The translations under genes and the position numbers were made by a program. Positions 44,912 to 47,578 of a DNA stretch of 47,578 nt are shown in pieces (positions within the stretch are counted from its first letter, which is position 1; each line of letters begins with the position of its first letter). The stretch covers positions 4,881 through 52,458 of the forward strand of contig JAPTJF010000441.1 in assembly GCA_029339195.1 (NCBI GenBank), in the 5' to 3' direction. Below the pieces are notes generated by a model, which ran no database searches, was not told where the DNA came from, and saw nothing but the letters and a program-made list of their open reading frames with translations. Source of the DNA: Micractinium sp. NFX-FRZ. Lineage: Eukaryota; Chlorophyta; Trebouxiophyceae; Chlorellales; Chlorellaceae.

Positions 44912-46857
44912 CTAGCGCCTGTGCGCCGCCACCCGGCTCAGCACCACCAGCAGCACCATTATGAAGGAGAGTGTGAGGAATGCCCTCTCGGCGGGGTGGG
45001 GAGCGTCCACACCCACAGCGGCGCCCACCTCGCCTGCCGGCACGCCACCCTCCACGGCCGGCCTGTGGAAGGAGGACAGGGAGGAAGGGGACAGCTCGGC
45101 ATGTGAGGAAGAGAGCCAGGGTGTCAGCCCTGCACGAGACGGCTCTGGTAGTCCATTGATGTTTGGTGACCGGCATGCACTATGGGGGCGGGCGCGTCTC
45201 CTTTCCCCCACAACTGCCCGCCCGCCTGCAGAGTCAAGCACACTGCAAGGCCAACTGCAAGCACAACACCAAGGCTAAACTGCAGACATCCAGCACCCAG
45301 CTTGCAACTCACGGAGCGGCGCCCACGTCGCGTGCCAGTTGCTGCAGGCACTGGCCCAGCCGAGCAAAGCTCTGCAGGTCAGGAACGGGGCAGCACGTTG
45401 GTTGCATAGCTAGACGTGGTCTCACTAGCCCTGCACGACAGTCCCTGCCAGGCAAGATCCTGCAGAGGGGAAGGCGAGCGGGGAGCTGCAGATGCTATTC
45501 ACTGTGCAACGAAGGTGCACTGCCGGCTTCCAGAAGTGCCAGGCAAGCTGGCTTGCTCACCCCGCCAATCCGCCCTGCAACTGCCCCCACCCCGTGACGG
45601 ATGTGGGCCTGCAGGGCCAGCAGCAGACTGCCACGTGGGGCAGGCCCTGCGGGACAGGCAGGTAAAGGGGAAGGGCTCAGGCAGCAGTGAGTCGCACACA
45701 CCTTGCCAGGAAGCTGGGCCGGCCACACATGCAGCTGTCGAGCATTGCTGTGTGTGCACAGGTCAGGTTTGGTCATGCACCATGCCGCTAGACGCACCAA
45801 TCTGGCTGCCAGGGAGCAGCGCCTCAGCCTGCTCCACACCCGCGTCCATCGGCGCCACAGCAGCGGCAGGGAGCGGCAGCGGCTGTGGGTTGAGGGCGGC
45901 TGCCAGCTGGGCGAACTGGGGGTCTTGCAGGATCAGCGGCATCACGTTGTGCAGGGCGGCAAGCACTCCCGCATCGTGCAGCTACACGGAAGAGGGAGTG
46001 GGCAGGAAGGAGTGGGGGAGGGAGGCAGCAAGGGTGGCAGCTCTGTGATCAGCAGCCTCTGTCCTCATCCTCTCTCGCCTCCGCCCCGTCAACTGTATGC
46101 ACCCCTTCCTGTGCTGCATTGCCCGAGCCCTGCCGGCCCTCTTGCTCACCAGGTCATCGGCAGCACCGAGCAGGGCCGCCATGAAATCCGCCGGGCCTAC
46201 TGGGTGAACTGGCCCTGCTGCCCACACCTGCATGGCCGCCGCCTGAGCGTCTGCCACCCACAGCTGCAGCCCCTGCGCGCCGGGCACCTCGGCCTCCTCA
46301 TGTTCCTCAATGACTGGCACTGCAGCTGCCCCCCCGTGCTGCGCACCGCCCTCTGCCACATCCGCGCCAACTTCTTCGATGAAGGGGCCGGCGGGTGGGG
46401 CGACTGCTGGCCTGGCGGCAGGTGGGGCTGCCGGTGCGGCGGGGGCGGGAGGAGCGGCGGGTGAGGCGGCTGCTGGAGCAGCGGGTGGGGCGGGGGCTGG
46501 TGGCGCCGCTGGTTGGTTGGCTGACAGGGCGGCATGGGGGACGGCTGGGGGCGCTGCTGGTGGCACGGGTAATGGGTCGGCAGATGGGACAGGGTCGGCA
46601 GGGTCGGCGGGAGGGTCGGTTGGAGGATCTGCCAGTGCCCCCTCCTGCTCGTGCGGCACATCAACCAGCTCGAACCCATCTTCCTGCAGAATGAAGATGT
46701 GTTAAGTTCTGTGTGACAGCAGCACAGGCCAGAAGCAGGCAGTTCATCCCGTGCTGCCTGCCGCGGTGGCCCGCCGCCGCTGCGCCGCCAGTGTGTGGGT
46801 GCCTGCTGCCCTCCCTTCCTGGACCTCTCGTTCTCGCACCTCCTGGTAGGGGTCCAT
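44912..46857 (-). CDS. Tail-anchored membrane protein with the N-terminal module of ankyrin protein B
   Basis: Six exons: 46857-46840, 46683-46150, 45981-45798, 45646-45561, 45371-45313 and 45062-44912, giving 343 residues with consistent phases. Exon 1 encodes MDPYQE. Exons 2-4 parallel those of ankyrin gene B: EDGFELVDVPHEQE, a longer Pro/Ala-rich linker, ADFMAALLGAADDL, LHNVMPLILQDPQFAQLAAA with LNPQPLPLP, and GPAPRGSLLLALQAHIRHGV. The 18-nt exon 1, the 86-nt exon 4 and the intron phases are identical. Instead of ankyrins, exon 5 gives a short helix (SFARLGQCLQQLARDVG) and exon 6 ends in one hydrophobic span, AFLTLSFIMVLLVVLSRVAA, followed by HRR and a stop. That is the form of a tail-anchored protein of ER, mitochondrial or plastid outer membrane with the module facing the cytosol. 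The family was not recognised. Confidence 0.77.
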
Positions 46858-47578
46858 CTGGGCGGCGCTACTCGGGAACCTCTAGAGCAGATCTGCAGCG
46901 AGGCCGCGGAAGGAGAAACATGAACCTAGGCGGTGGAGAGCGTGGCTCCACTCCGCCGTGCAGACCTTGCTTTCGAGGCACAAACCTAGCTGGCGCAATG
47001 CTGGGGCATGGCGCACCTGGGAGGCTGCGAGGTTCGAAGGGCGGACCTCGCCCCCGGCCTGTTCTGCACCTCTGCACGGCTCGCTGCAGAGCGCTGCCAG
47101 TGTAGATCGTGAATGGTATGACGACACTCGCTAGGCGGCCGGCCCTCATTTGCCATACAAGCAATCACACTCTGCTTGCAGGACAGCAGTACACAGTAGA
47201 TGCAGGGCACCGACTTTTCCTGATCAGCCGTAAACTGGAGAAGGCTTCTTTTGAAGGAAGACACCAACCTTACAGTAAGCAAAAACATGAAGAGCAAGGA
47301 AAGTTAGTTAACTACATTGTGCCCAAGCCTGCCGCACACTGCGCTGTGCTGCCGGTTGCGAAGTCAGGCCAACGTTCAGGGATGTTCAGGCGTGGCCAGA
47401 TGCGGATGGTGTGCCGGCAGAGCAGTGCACCCAGGTGAGAGGAAGATTTTGGAAAGTGGCGATTGTACAGCAGAAGACTGTCTTGAACAACAGGCTGTGA
47501 ATTGAGCACTGGCGACATGCCCCATTGCCAGCATCCATCAGACCGCAGGGTGTCCGCCCCATTGCCCCATCGCTGGCC
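46858..47578. promoter_or_regulatory. Upstream flank of the tail-anchored gene, paralogous to 36777-37360
   Basis: Blocks conserved with the flank of ankyrin gene B include cttgctttcgaggcacaaa (46966-46984 versus 36874-36892), gaggctgcgaggttcgaagg (47021-47040 versus 36923-36942) and a 40-bp block around acagcagtacaca (47172-47213 versus 37081-37121). This holds the promoter and 5' UTR. No convincing exon of another gene was found up to the right edge. Confidence 0.55.

Overview
This is nuclear DNA of an intron-dense, GC-rich eukaryote, most likely a chlorophyte green alga of the trebouxiophyte kind. The evidence is a protein set that only makes sense when spliced across many short exons (93 introns resolved here), consistent GT-AG or GC-AG boundaries, likely TGTAA-type polyadenylation signals, and large alanine-rich ankyrin proteins. 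The taxon is an inference from style; no marker gene proves it. No rRNA, tRNA, CRISPR array or autonomous transposon was recognised.

Layout: (1) 505-13024 minus, ubiquitin-activating enzyme E1, 37 exons resolved in one continuous frame, with only the extreme C-terminus missing (probably beyond the left edge). (2) 13352-15328 plus, a DUF3605-like protein, divergent from E1. (3) 15923-19879 plus, a protein with a possible plastid transit peptide, one membrane span and a long leucine-rich-repeat domain. (4) 20888-25835 minus, a three-part protein made of ARM repeats, a catalytically broken kinase domain and a C3HC4 RING finger. (5) 25.8-31.7 kb, a gene-poor stretch of repeats, diverged duplicated fragments and one coiled-coil ORF interrupted by an inverted copy of itself. 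(6) 31701-33227 and 34071-36776 minus, two ankyrin-repeat proteins sharing an unrecognised C-terminal module. (7) 38237-44064 plus, an 18-exon aliphatic-amidase-type nitrilase-superfamily enzyme with all four catalytic residues. (8) 44912-46857 minus, a tail-anchored protein whose first four exons and upstream flank are paralogous to those of the second ankyrin gene.

Themes: two genes belong to ubiquitin chemistry (the E1 and a putative RING E3). The ankyrin and tail-anchored genes look like products of exon shuffling, in which the same four N-terminal exons are joined either to an ankyrin plus C-terminal module or to a membrane anchor. About one intron in ten uses a GC donor, and several introns carry diverged echoes of the neighbouring exon edge. 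Exon boundaries come from reading frame plus splice consensus and have not been checked against transcripts.
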